A stretch of DNA of 64,000 nucleotides, from the NCBI RefSeq assembly GCF_900100665.1, contig NZ_FNCS01000002.1:186001-250000 (forward strand), written 5' to 3'. The DNA is from Pelagibacterium luteolum (GTDB taxonomy: Bacteria; Pseudomonadota; Alphaproteobacteria; Rhizobiales; Devosiaceae). The stretch's first letter is position 1. Each line of letters opens with the position of its first letter. The notes below the pieces were generated by a model. It made no database searches, was not told the DNA's origin, and saw nothing but the letters and a program-made list of their open reading frames with translations. Below, piece by piece: positions 48,323 through 56,653 of this stretch. A program made the translations under genes and the position numbers.

Positions 48323-48660
48323 CCCACCACCGCCGTTTCCACGCACAGGCAGTCGAGATAGGCTTTGCGCCCATTGATATCTTCCGCCTCGACCACCTCC
48401 AGCGCCCGCCCGCGATAAACGATGCGATCGCCGGGACTCACATCCTTGCGAAACCGCAACGTCACGGCGTGGGTCGATGTCGCCGCGCGTCCATCGCCCT
48501 CGCGCATGATCCGCGCCGAGCGCGAGCGCACCCTGGCCCACACCGAGGTCATGGGAAAAAACATTGTCTCATGCCCGCCACCGGGCATCGGCGCCATCTC
48601 GCGCTTTTGCAGTTGTACCCGATCCCTCAGGCTGCCGACCGGCGGCACCGCCCCCCTCAC
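48319..48660 (-). CDS. GTA head closure protein (gp7)
   Basis: 113 residues of the phage head-tail joining family: GSLRDRVQLQKREM, VWARVRSRSARIM and LRFRKDVSPGDRIVYRGRALEVVEAEDINGRKAYLDCLCVE. It plugs the connector after DNA packaging. The start is GTG, overlapping the gp6 stop (GTGA). Confidence 0.9.
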   Translation of the reverse strand: MRGAVPPVGSLRDRVQLQKREMAPMPGGGHETMFFPMTSVWARVRSRSARIMREGDGRAATSTHAVTLRFRKDVSPGDRIVYRGRALEVVEAEDINGRKAYLDCLCVETAVVG

Positions 48661-49235
48661 AGCCGCACCCGTTTGTAGGGCGCGACCAACCGATCGAACC
48701 CCGCCGGCACCGGTGCCCCGGCACCCGAAACGATCACCGCATCGCGGTTTTCATACCAATACGCCACCAGCGTCTTGAGCGAATGCACGAGGTCGGACGG
48801 CACCTCGTCAGGCTCGGTCCCGAACCCGGCGACGTAATCGATCTCGATCCCGTTACGCTCCCTCAGCACTGGCGCCCCGTCCACCACGCGTGGACAGATG
48901 ATCCGCGCCGGCACCGCCTGCCCGTCGGGCAAAAACTGGTCCACATCGACCTGGTACTCGACGCCAGCGACGTCATAGGCCCTGATCTCGCTGATCGTAA
49001 TCATCGGTGACATCGGCAACCGGATCGCCCGATCCTCGGGCCATCCATCGCGCACCACCCGCCAGGTCTGCGCCAAAAGCGCCCGCCCCGTCACGCCCTC
49101 GACATGGATACGCGCCGCCGCGATCAACGCCTCGATCAGCCCGTCTTCCGCCTCGTCCTCTACGCGCAAAAACGCCTTCATCTCGACAAGCGAAACCGGC
49201 TCCCGGGCGGGTCCCGCCAGAAGATAGGAAGTCAT
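48657..49235 (-). CDS. GTA head-tail connector/adaptor protein (gp6)
   Basis: 192 residues. VSLVEMKAFLRVEDEAEDGLIEALIAAARIHVEGVTGRALLAQTW is the Gp6-like head-tail connector motif, and the C-terminal SDLVHSLKTLVAYWYENRDAV is also typical. It joins portal and stopper proteins. It is followed by closely coupled gp7 and gp8, and preceded by a 323-bp gap with a repeat. Confidence 0.9.
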   Translation of the reverse strand: MTSYLLAGPAREPVSLVEMKAFLRVEDEAEDGLIEALIAAARIHVEGVTGRALLAQTWRVVRDGWPEDRAIRLPMSPMITISEIRAYDVAGVEYQVDVDQFLPDGQAVPARIICPRVVDGAPVLRERNGIEIDYVAGFGTEPDEVPSDLVHSLKTLVAYWYENRDAVIVSGAGAPVPAGFDRLVAPYKRVRL

Positions 49236-49558
49236 GATTGTTCTCTTTTGTTAGTTGGTTTTTAGCGATGGGGCGAACCGCTGCTCGCCCAACCCTAGAC
49301 CTGTCACCCCGGGCGAAGACCCGGGGCCCAGTATGCTCAGCAGTGCGGATCAAGCCGCAGCGGGCCAGACCACCTCGGTGCATACTGGATCCCGGCTCAA
49401 GGCCGGGATGACAGGCGATGGGGCCATCGAAGGGCCGTTGCCCGCGATCGGATCAGGGTGTGGCGAAAGCGGTATTGGCAGAGAACCGGAGCGCAGCGTG
49501 TACTTTGGTACGTGAGCACCGGAAGCGCACGTCAATGCCGCCTGCAGCCCGCCCTCAT
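49236..49558. other. Non-coding gap between gp5 and gp6
   Basis: 323 bp containing the 110-bp inverted repeat at 49303-49412 and about 140 bp of further sequence with no recognised feature. Confidence 0.6.
49303..49412. repeat. Dispersed 110-bp inverted repeat (copy 4)
   Basis: Left arm GTCACCCCGGGCGAAGACCC ... CCCAGTATGCTCAG, right arm CATACTGGATCCCGGCTCAA ... GGCCGGGATGAC. Exactly 110 bp. Confidence 0.85.
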
Positions 49559-50783
49559 TCATTCGCCGAATTTCAACAGCTTGATCGCATCGAAATCGGC
49601 AATCCCACCGCCCACGCGCTTGGTCGTATAAAACAGCACGTAAGGCTTGGCCGAATAGGGATCACGCAGGATATTCACGCCCTGCCGGTCGACAATCAGA
49701 TAGCCACGTCTGAAATCCCCGAACGCCGCCGAAAAACTGTCCGCAGCGATATCGGGCATGTCCTCGGCCTCTACCAGCGGAAAGCCCATCAGGCTCGCGC
49801 GCCCCTCGGGCGAAGCCGCCGGCTGCCAGAGGTAATTGCCCTCGGCATCCTTGAGTTTGCGCACCGCCCCTTGCGTACGCCGGTTCATCAGCCAGGTCGC
49901 GTTCTGCCGATAACCGGCCTTGAGCGCATAAACGAGATCGATCAGCGCATCCGCCGGCTCGCTCGCCCCGAACCCGCCATCGGTGCCGGTCGCCACATAG
50001 CCCAGCTTCTCCCAGGCCCAATCGCCCTCCTCGACAGTATCGGCGGTCAGAAAGCCGGTCGGTTTGTTGACGCCGTCGCCCAGCACGACGCCGCCGTCTC
50101 CTGCTCGGCAAATGCCGCATTCACTTCCTGGGCAATCCACTGGCCCACATCGACGGCCGCATCGTCCAAAAACGCCTGCGTCGCCGCCGGCATGGCGTAG
50201 AGTTCCATGGTCGGAAATGTCAGCTCGTCGATCACCTGCGCATTGGTCTGCGCCCGCGCCGCCGTCTCGCCGACCCAGCCCACCTGTGGGCCCGTCACGG
50301 TGATAGGCTTTTTATAGACCGACGACGACACCTGCCGGACGCCGCAAATGGCGCGCATCGGCGAATGCCCGCCAGAAGCGTCGCGATCTCGGTCTCGGTT
50401 TCGCTCGGCACCAGATAGCCGCCATCGGGGTTCGACGCCACCGAAAGCGCCTTTTCCTCGCCGCGCTTCACATAGGCGGAAAAGGCGTCCTTGTATTCGT
50501 CGCCCGCCACCACGCGACCGCCATCCAACGCCGGACGCGCCTTGTCCACCGCTGCCTTATCGAGCGCGGATTTGTGCCCATCGAGAATGGCGTTGAGCTT
50601 TTCAAGCTTGCCCTCGAGCAACCCGTCGGCCGAGCCGCGCTTTTCGAGTTCGCCCAGGCGCTGGTCGTTGGTCGATTTGAACTCTTCGAACGCCGACATG
50701 AACTCGCCGAACAGCACGTTCATATCCCCAGCCGACATCGCCGCCACCTTGGTCTCAAGGCGCGGTTCGCTATGTTTTGTCAT
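49559..50783 (-). pseudogene. GTA/HK97-type major capsid protein (gp5), broken by two frameshifts
   Basis: Three overlapping minus-strand frames together spell one HK97-fold capsid of about 408 residues: 50783-50295 (scaffold-like start, ending SNPDGGYLVPSETETEIATLLAGI), 50358-50047 (MRAICGVRQVSSSVYKKPITVTG ... ALNAAFAEQE region) and 50140-49559 (GGVVLGDGVNKPTGFLTADT ... IADFDAIKLLKFGE). Phase changes at about 50364 and 50098 both fit loss of one base, in an AAA run and in a GG/CC pair. Either the capsid gene is inactive, so the GTA cannot make particles, or these are assembly errors. All other GTA frames are intact. Confidence 0.85.
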
Positions 50784-50852
50784 CGATTTTCCCTTGTTTA
50801 CTTAAGAAGTTTTATTCGCCTAAGCGTCTCGCCATTTCGCGACGCCTCTCAC

Positions 50853-50881
50853 CGTCATCCTGGGCGAAGACCCGGCGTGAC
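50853..50881. repeat. Half copy of the dispersed repeat
   Basis: GTCATCCTGGGCGAAGACCC followed by GGCGTGAC: one arm of the family folded on itself, between gp5 and gp4. Confidence 0.6.
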
Positions 50882-50907
50882 GGCGGCAGGTGGCAAGTCC
50901 CAGTCCG

Positions 50908-51396
50908 CTAACGGCGCATCATCCGCGTCGCTGCGCCCAGTCGCGCCGCCAGCCGGCTGTCCCCGTCCGGCACTGACGCAATCCGCGCCGCCTCCATCAT
51001 CGGGAACGTCACGATCGAGATTTCCCACAGATCCACGGCCCAGAGCCGCCGTGTGCCCGTCCGCCCTTCCCGGGTCGCGCGCACAGCCCGAAACCCGATC
51101 GAAAGCCCATCGATGGCCCGATGCGCGATCAGCGCCCGCAGGCTCTGCGCCCTTGGCACCCCATCGATCAGCCGGCCCGACACCTTGAGCCCGAACCCGT
51201 CCTCGACGATCTCGTCCCAAAGCCCGATGGGCTCCTTGGGGTCATGCTGAAACAACAGCCGCACCCTGTCGGTGCCCCGTTTGGCCAGCGTGTCGCGAAA
51301 TGCGCCCGGCATCACGATGTCGCCCCCACCATCGACACGCCCGAACACCGATGCGTAACCGGCAAATCGCCCCTCGGCGTCGATCGCCAGCGTCAT
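50908..51396 (-). CDS. GTA HK97-family prohead protease (gp4)
   Basis: 162 residues of the HK97 prohead protease family: GYASVFGRVDGGGDIVMPGAF, then LFQHDPKEPIGLWDEIVEDG with the catalytic His, and IDGLSIGFRAV with the catalytic Ser. It trims the capsid N-terminus during maturation. Its ATG overlaps the stop of a 45-residue coupled ORF (ATGA). Confidence 0.92.
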   Translation of the reverse strand: MTLAIDAEGRFAGYASVFGRVDGGGDIVMPGAFRDTLAKRGTDRVRLLFQHDPKEPIGLWDEIVEDGFGLKVSGRLIDGVPRAQSLRALIAHRAIDGLSIGFRAVRATREGRTGTRRLWAVDLWEISIVTFPMMEAARIASVPDGDSRLAARLGAATRMMRR

Positions 51397-51530
51397 CGCG
51401 ACACCTCCGGCTTGCGCTCCATGGACTTACCCGGACGCTTGGCCAGCGTGCCCGCCAAATTCCAGGCAAACTGCCGAAACACATCGGTCGCCTGCCCCTC
51501 CTTGATTGTCGTCCGCTTTCCCCTGCGCAT
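51393..51530 (-). CDS. Small coupled ORF between gp3.5 and gp4, unknown
   Basis: 45 residues (MRRGKRTTIKEGQATDVFRQ, then FAWNLAGTLAKRPGKSMERK...), strongly basic, no recognised family. Its ATG overlaps the gp3.5 stop by one base (TGATG) and its stop overlaps the gp4 start (ATGA), so it is translationally coupled on both sides, which argues that it is real. A longer frame to 51740 lies inside gp3.5 and is rejected. Confidence 0.6.
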   Translation of the reverse strand: MRRGKRTTIKEGQATDVFRQFAWNLAGTLAKRPGKSMERKPEVSR

Positions 51531-51718
51531 CAGTCCTTGTCCCTGAACAATCGATTGAGATGGGCGATTTCGGTCACAAAAGTGTTGAACCGCCGGTTCG
51601 CCGCCGACAGCTCCTTGAGCAGCATCAGCGCCACCGCGCTCGCCCCGCCCGCCCACAAAAACAACGCCACATGCGCCAGATCGCCCTTCGCCAGCACCGT
51701 GGCTATGATCTCGTCCAT
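51530..51718 (-). CDS. GTA head formation protein (gp3.5, rcc01685-like)
   Basis: 62 residues: MDEIIATVLAKGDLAHVALF, a hydrophobic helix (LAHVALFLWAGGASAVALMLL), then a helical tail KELSAANRRFNTFVTEIAHLNRLFRD. Position between portal and protease and its small helical-membrane character match the rcc01685-type head formation protein. The ATG at 51718 has AAGGA 6 nt upstream. Family assignment rests on position and general pattern. Confidence 0.7.
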   Translation of the reverse strand: MDEIIATVLAKGDLAHVALFLWAGGASAVALMLLKELSAANRRFNTFVTEIAHLNRLFRDKD

Positions 51719-51795
51719 TTCCGTTCCTTCCCGGCCCCAAAGCATCGGCTACCGCAGACCACGACCCACACTCCTCGAAAAGCCGCAGCCAGACG

Positions 51796-51835
51796 CCCCC
51801 TCCCTTGGGGGGAGAGCTGGCGTGAGAGGGGTTTG
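51796..51835. repeat. Second REP-like repeat family, copy C (diverged)
   Basis: CCCCCTCCCTTGGGGGGAGA followed by GCTGGCGTGAGAGGGG, a diverged member of the family at 43259 and 45370. It lies between gp3 and gp3.5. Confidence 0.55.
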
Positions 51836-51893
51836 CTGAGTTAGCGAGGGGTCATCGTCTCACCCCGCCACCGCGATCCAGCGCCGGCCATCC

Positions 51894-53051
51894 TCACCGC
51901 CCCCCGAACCCCAGCAACTCGCGCTTTTCGTCATCGGTGAGAAAACTCGCATTCCCCACCCGCTCCCAGTCCTTGGCACGATCCGCCGCCAGCGCCTCGA
52001 TCCCATCGAAATCGGGAACCAGTTCCACTCCGCCAAACGCCGGTGACAGCCAATGACCCAAGGCACCGACAATGGCGTGCACCAGCGGGATCACCGTCTG
52101 TCGCCACAGCGCCCGGTTGGCTTCGGCATAGTTTGAATATGTATTGTCGCCCTGGATCCCCAGCAGCATCGGCGGCACCCCGAACGCCAGCGCGATCTCG
52201 CGCGCCGCAGCGTTCTTGGCGTCGAGAAAATCCATGTCGCGCGGCGATAGCGCCATCGAGCGCCAGTCGAGCCCGCCTTCCAGCACCATCGGCCGCCCGG
52301 CATTGGCCGCGCCCGCAAATCCGTCTTCGAGTTCAGATTTCAGCCGCTGATACTGATCCTCGGTCAAATTCCCCGAAGCCGCGCTATAGACCAGCGCCCC
52401 GGATGGCCGCGCAGCGTTTTCCAGCAGCGCCCGGTTCCAGGCCGTCGCCGCGTTGTGCGTCTCAAGGCTCCCCTGCGCCGCTGCCAGAGGCGCCTGCCCA
52501 TAATGATCATCGATCGGATCGAAGAGCTTCAGATGCAGCACCCGCGCCACCGGCTCGCTATCGAGCATCAGCCGCTGGGTTTTCCCGCCAGCCGTATAGG
52601 CGTAGCCCACCGGCCATCCGTCCTTGCCCGCGATCACTGCCATGCGATCAGGGCGCAATCCATATAGCCCCTTGACCTCCCCCTCGACGATCGCCGCATC
52701 GAGATACGCGTTGCCCGCGATCAGTAGATAGGACACCAGGCCTTCGATCAGCGCCTTGCCGTCCTCGCGTCGGTTTGGCCGCCGCAGCAGCGTCAGTAAG
52801 GGATGATCGGTCAAAACCTTATCCCCGTCCCGCACCTCCAGCGGCACCCGCGCCGCACTCTCGGCCACCATCCTCACGCAGCGATAGACCACGGGGTTTT
52901 TCGCAAACCCCTCATTGGCCAGCGCCGCAAACCCTTTTTTCGCGCCCCCGCTCAAGCCCAGAGGCGAAAGCGTAAACATCGTCTGCGCCACGGCCTTTGT
53001 CTCAGGCACACGCACCGAACCACCCCACAGGCGGTCGAGCCAGTTTGGCAT
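51894..53051 (-). CDS. GTA portal protein (gp3, HK97 family)
   Basis: 385 residues of the HK97 portal family: KNPVVYRCVRMVAESAARVPLEV, HPLLTLLRRPNRREDGKALIEGLVSYLLIAGNAYL, ERSMALSPRDMDFLDAKN-type region and FGVPPMLLGIQGDNTYSNYAEANRALWR. It forms the DNA entry/exit ring. It is the first gene of the second GTA transcription unit: a terminator and a repeated 32-bp element lie directly upstream. Confidence 0.94.
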   Translation of the reverse strand: MPNWLDRLWGGSVRVPETKAVAQTMFTLSPLGLSGGAKKGFAALANEGFAKNPVVYRCVRMVAESAARVPLEVRDGDKVLTDHPLLTLLRRPNRREDGKALIEGLVSYLLIAGNAYLDAAIVEGEVKGLYGLRPDRMAVIAGKDGWPVGYAYTAGGKTQRLMLDSEPVARVLHLKLFDPIDDHYGQAPLAAAQGSLETHNAATAWNRALLENAARPSGALVYSAASGNLTEDQYQRLKSELEDGFAGAANAGRPMVLEGGLDWRSMALSPRDMDFLDAKNAAAREIALAFGVPPMLLGIQGDNTYSNYAEANRALWRQTVIPLVHAIVGALGHWLSPAFGGVELVPDFDGIEALAADRAKDWERVGNASFLTDDEKRELLGFGGR

Positions 53052-53113
53052 TGCAATCTTCCTATTTGGGTAAGTTCATCAGGAACGCCGCAGCATCCCC
53101 ATCATATCCAAAC

Positions 53114-53145
53114 CATACCCCACCAGCGTGACGCGGGGATAAGTT
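53114..53145 (-). promoter_or_regulatory. Repeated GTA upstream element, copy A (before gp3)
   Basis: On the plus strand CATACCC, 5 variable bases, then GCGTGACGCGGGGATAAGTT. The same 20-mer and CATACCC with identical spacing occur at 55059-55090 before gp1. It lies 62 bp upstream of gp3 and just past the terminase terminator, so it is a candidate promoter or activator site. Confidence 0.65.
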
Positions 53146-53162
53146 CGCGCATATGGCAAAGA

Positions 53163-53186
53163 AAAACCCCGCCGGAGCGGGGTTTT
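53163..53186 (-). terminator. Rho-independent terminator after the terminase gene
   Basis: A perfect 10-bp stem AAAACCCCGC / GCGGGGTTTT with a CGGA loop. Read on the minus strand it ends GGGGTTTTTCTTT. It lies about 60 bp past the terminase stop and separates gp1-gp2 from gp3 onward. Confidence 0.85.
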
Positions 53187-53244
53187 ACGTGCGAATTAGG
53201 CTGTTCAACACCTCTGTGGAAGTCAAGACAAGTGTGGAGCTTCG

Positions 53245-54540
53245 TCAAATCCGCACCCGCGGCACCGGCCCGTCCCGCAGCAACAGCTCCGTGACCGCCC
53301 ACACCAAGGCGTCCAACCGGTCCGGCGAGTGCCCCTCGGCCAACCCATCGGGCCCAAACGCGCAGAGTTCGTCTTCCAGCGCCTCGAACATCCCCGCATG
53401 ATGCACACGCCCCTGGGCATAGAGCGCTGCCACCGGTTCCGCCCGCACCCATTTGCCGCGATTGGCCCGGACGGCGCGCACCGGCACGCTCGCGTCGACC
53501 TGGCCGAGCACCTGCTCTACCAGATCGCCGCCCTGGTTTACTTCGGCAACGATAACGTCGGCTTGGAATTCGTGAAACGCCGTCACGGCAACGCGCGCCC
53601 AGCCCATTGGTGAGGTCCCCTGCACGGTCCGGTCGGCCAGCACCACCGCCTTGTCGCCCCAGCGCCCCGCCACCACGATGCCGCACGCATCGGAGGTCGA
53701 TTTCCCCGTCACCGGCGGATCGACCGCCACCACGACGCGGCCCAGCCCGGGCACTTCGTCCAGCCGCCCCGCATCGATCTGCGCCCGGTTCCACAGCGCC
53801 CCCGGCACGTCCTCGACGAGTTCACCCTCGATTTCCTGCCGCGCCAGCACCGTGTTGCGATATTGCGAGAGGATATAGGCGATGAAATTGGGCGATAGAT
53901 TCTCTTCATTGATGATCGTGGGCATACGCTGCACCACCGTCCCCGGCTCATTGATCAAGCGCTTGAAAAGCTTTGTCGATCTCGGCGTCGTCGTCACCAA
54001 TTGCCGCGGCCGCGCGCCGACGCGCAGGCCGAACTGCAGCATGTCCCACGCCCCTTGCGCCTTGGGCCATTTCGCCAGCTCGTCACACCATGCGGCCGCA
54101 AATTGCGGGCCGCGAAACCGCTCGGGATCGTTGGCCGGCATCAATATTGCCTTGGCGCCATTGGGCCAGACCACCACCCCACGCCCCGCCTCGAATTTGG
54201 GCTGCTGACCCGGCGGATGCACCTTGAGCACCCCCGAAAGCCCCTCGACCATGATGGCCCGGGCCTCGGTCATCGTTTCGCCCACCAGCGCAATGGGGCT
54301 AACCGGGAATTGGCCCGTCGCCAGCTCCCGCACCCATTCCGCGCCGGCTCGCGTCTTGCCCGATCCGCGTCCGCCGGTCAAAATCCATGTCGTCCAGTCA
54401 CCCTCGGGCGCCTGCTGATCGGGTCGGCCGATGAGCTCCCAGTTGAAGGCCAGCCTGGTCATCGCGTCATTGTCGGCCTTTTCAAGCGCCGCGACATGAC
54501 GCGCCTTATCCTCCTCGGTGTATTTCTCACTCTGTTTCAA
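53245..54540 (-). CDS. GTA terminase large subunit (gp2)
   Basis: 431 residues. ATPase domain with Walker A WILTGGRGSGKTRAGAEWVR, Walker B-type region IALVGETMTEARAIMVEG and the coupling segment LVTTTPRSTKLFKRL; then the RNase H-like nuclease domain beginning VVVAVDPPVTGKSTSDACGIVV with its acidic residue, and IVAEVNQGGDLVEQVL. It packages host DNA into GTA heads. A TTG start overlaps the gp1 stop by 14 bp. Confidence 0.94.
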   Translation of the reverse strand: MKQSEKYTEEDKARHVAALEKADNDAMTRLAFNWELIGRPDQQAPEGDWTTWILTGGRGSGKTRAGAEWVRELATGQFPVSPIALVGETMTEARAIMVEGLSGVLKVHPPGQQPKFEAGRGVVVWPNGAKAILMPANDPERFRGPQFAAAWCDELAKWPKAQGAWDMLQFGLRVGARPRQLVTTTPRSTKLFKRLINEPGTVVQRMPTIINEENLSPNFIAYILSQYRNTVLARQEIEGELVEDVPGALWNRAQIDAGRLDEVPGLGRVVVAVDPPVTGKSTSDACGIVVAGRWGDKAVVLADRTVQGTSPMGWARVAVTAFHEFQADVIVAEVNQGGDLVEQVLGQVDASVPVRAVRANRGKWVRAEPVAALYAQGRVHHAGMFEALEDELCAFGPDGLAEGHSPDRLDALVWAVTELLLRDGPVPRVRI

Positions 54541-54958
54541 GCGCTTTCACCCGCCGGATCAGTTTCTCGCGCACCGCTTCAAGTTCCGGGTCGAGCCGCG
54601 CTGTCTTCCTCGTTTCGGCCTTGTTGTGCACATCCTGCAGTTCGGTGAGCTTTTCGTATGTCTTGGTGATCGTTTCGATCAGTTTGGTATCGGCCATATC
54701 GAATGCCTCGTTGGTGTCCAGCTTGGCTTCAAGCAGGGCGATCTGCCGTTCCAGCAGATGCATGAGTTTGTTGATGATCACCCGCCGCTGTCCCCGGCTC
54801 GTCCAGAGCCGCCGTGGGCGCCAGATTTCCTTGATCTTGCGATGGTTGATCCGGTCGAGTGTCACGCTGTGCTTTTCGGCGATCGCGCGCACGGAAATTT
54901 CGCCCGCTTCATAGTCGGCGCGAACCATCGCCCAGTCCGGTTCCCCGGTCTCGGTCAT
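54527..54958 (-). CDS. GTA terminase small subunit-like protein (gp1)
   Basis: 143 residues. An N-terminal helix-turn-helix (WAMVRADYEAGEISVRAIAEKHSVTLDRINHRKIKE) is followed by basic sequence and a long coiled coil (LMHLLERQIALLEAKLDTNEAFDMADTKLIETITKTYEKLTELQ). This DNA-binding plus coiled-coil layout and the position right before the large terminase indicate the small terminase (gp1). It is the first gene of the GTA cluster. Confidence 0.85.
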   Translation of the reverse strand: MTETGEPDWAMVRADYEAGEISVRAIAEKHSVTLDRINHRKIKEIWRPRRLWTSRGQRRVIINKLMHLLERQIALLEAKLDTNEAFDMADTKLIETITKTYEKLTELQDVHNKAETRKTARLDPELEAVREKLIRRVKALETE

Positions 54959-55058
54959 GGATCAATCCTCGTGTGGTTGGAGAAGGGTGGTGAGACGGGC
55001 AACCGTCAGTGGCAGGAGGTAAACCCCATCGGGCCGCACCAATCTCACCATGCCACAA

Positions 55059-55090
55059 ACATACCCGCCCGGCGTGACGCGGGGATAAGT
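55059..55090 (-). promoter_or_regulatory. Repeated GTA upstream element, copy B (before gp1)
   Basis: CATACCC, 5 variable bases, GCGTGACGCGGGGATAAGTT, identical in its conserved parts to the copy before gp3. It lies 100 bp upstream of gp1, in the gap to the divergent PepSY gene at 55161. Confidence 0.65.
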
Positions 55091-55160
55091 TTGTCGCTGG
55101 GTAATGAAACCGGACGCCATCGACAGCGTTAAGCAGGCGCAACACAATGGGAAAAAATCC

Positions 55161-55415
55161 ATGCGCCAACTTGCTCTTGCCCTTCTCCTCTCCACAGCTC
55201 CCCTCGCACCGGCCCTCGCCCAGGACAATGACTGGCCGAGCGAAACCGATATCAGCATCGAAGAAGCGATCGAAATCGCCTATGGCGAGGGCATCGCCAC
55301 CTTGCGCGAAGTCTCTTTTGACGATGGCCGCTGGGACATCGAGGGCCTGAGCGCCGACGGTGCAGAGATCGAGTTTGAAATCGACGGCGCATCGGGCGAC
55401 ATCGTCGGTCGCTGA
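55161..55415 (+). CDS. Small periplasmic PepSY-domain protein
   Basis: 84 residues. Signal peptide (MRQLALALLLSTAPLAPALA) and a mature PepSY-like domain: SIEEAIEIAYGEGIATLREVSFDDGRWDIEGLSADGAEIEFEIDGASGDI. PepSY domains often inhibit proteases or sense periplasmic state. The ATG at 55161 opens the signal peptide. The stop overlaps the next start (TGATG), so it forms an operon with the DUF2945 gene. Confidence 0.85.
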   Translation: MRQLALALLLSTAPLAPALAQDNDWPSETDISIEEAIEIAYGEGIATLREVSFDDGRWDIEGLSADGAEIEFEIDGASGDIVGR

Positions 55416-55627
55416 TGCCACTGCGCAAAGGCAGCAAAGTCCGGTGGCACTGGTCGAACGGCACCGCCACCGGCAAAATTTTAGAGCGCTTCACCGATGA
55501 GGTGGAGCGCACCATCAAGGGTGCCACGATCAAGCGCAAAGCCACGCCGGACAACCCCGCCTTCCTCATCGAAACCGAAGATGGCGATCGCGTACTGAAA
55601 TCGAAATCCGAGGTTGAGCGCGCCTGA
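55415..55627 (+). CDS. DUF2945/HVA1-family TUDOR-like protein
   Basis: 70 residues: LRKGSKVRWHWSNGTATGKILERFTDEVERTIKGATIKRKATPDNPAFLIETEDGDRVLKSKSEV. This is the DUF2945 (HVA1, TUDOR-like) pattern of a small SH3-type barrel. No signal peptide, so cytoplasmic. Function is unknown; it is translationally coupled to the PepSY gene. Confidence 0.88.
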   Translation: MPLRKGSKVRWHWSNGTATGKILERFTDEVERTIKGATIKRKATPDNPAFLIETEDGDRVLKSKSEVERA

Positions 55628-55669
55628 TAGCGGCTCCACTGTCACGATCCTGCCGAAAAGGTCCCGCGC

Positions 55670-56653
55670 ATGCACCGCACACTCATCAGTCTCCTGGCCG
55701 CCTCTGTCGCCCTGCCCGCCTTGGCTCAGGATCAGTCGATCCTGGATATGGGCCGCGAGCGCACGGAAGCCTTCTTGGCCGGAGATCTCGATGCCATCTG
55801 GTCCGATATGACGCCAGACATGCAGGCGGGTCTCGGTTCGCTCGAGGCCTTCGAAACCTTCCAGAGCCAGGTCGAAACCGATCTTGGCGAGGAAACCGCA
55901 ATCCTCGATGAAACGACCACCGACGCCAGCGGCCTCGACATCTATACCCGCATCGGCCAGTGGTCGGGCCTCGATACGCCCATCGTCATCGACTGGGCGT
56001 TCGATAGTGAGGGCATGATCGCGGGCTTTGTCGTCCAGCCTCAGCCACAAGCTGCCGAGAGTGCTTATCTCGACTACGAAACCCAGGCCGATCTCCGCCT
56101 CCCCTTTGACGGCGAATGGTACGTCTTCTGGGGTGGCCGAGAGATCGCCGACAATTATCACGCCGCCGAGCCCTCGCAGCGTTTCGCCCTCGATTTCGTC
56201 GTCAACCAGGATGGCCAATCCTATTCGGGCGACGCCTCCGACCTTGAAAGCTATCACTGCTGGGGCCGCGAAATCCTGGCGCCCGCCGATGGTCAGGTCG
56301 TCGCCACCGTCAACGATCTCCCCGACCTGCCGATCGGCGAAACCGATCCCGCAAACCCGGCCGGCAACCACGTTATTCTGGCCCTAGCCGAAAACGAATT
56401 CGCCTTCCTCGGCCATCTCCAGCAAGGCTCGGTCACGGTCCAGCAGGGCCAGGAGATCGCGCAGGGAGACGTAATCGGTCTCTGCGGCAATTCGGGCAAC
56501 ACATCCGAACCCCACCTCCACATCCACCTTCAGACCACTCCGGTGCTTTTCGAAGGCGAAGGCCTGCCCGCCCAGTTCCAGACCTACCTCGCCAACGGCG
56601 AACCGGTTGACCGCGGCGAACCCCTCAGGGGCGAGACTGTAGCGGCGGAGTAG
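55670..56653 (+). CDS. Secreted M23-family metallopeptidase
   Basis: 327 residues. Signal peptide (LISLLAASVALPALAQD), an N-terminal domain with a repeated helical pattern (MGRERTEAFLAGDLDAIWSDMTPDMQAGLGS), then an M23 peptidase domain: first zinc His and Asp in YHAAEPSQRFALDF, GREILAPADGQVVATVNDLPD, and the second His pair in EPHLHIHLQ. It probably cleaves peptidoglycan cross-bridges. Its 3' end overlaps the convergent gene by 29 bp. Confidence 0.9.
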   Translation: MHRTLISLLAASVALPALAQDQSILDMGRERTEAFLAGDLDAIWSDMTPDMQAGLGSLEAFETFQSQVETDLGEETAILDETTTDASGLDIYTRIGQWSGLDTPIVIDWAFDSEGMIAGFVVQPQPQAAESAYLDYETQADLRLPFDGEWYVFWGGREIADNYHAAEPSQRFALDFVVNQDGQSYSGDASDLESYHCWGREILAPADGQVVATVNDLPDLPIGETDPANPAGNHVILALAENEFAFLGHLQQGSVTVQQGQEIAQGDVIGLCGNSGNTSEPHLHIHLQTTPVLFEGEGLPAQFQTYLANGEPVDRGEPLRGETVAAE

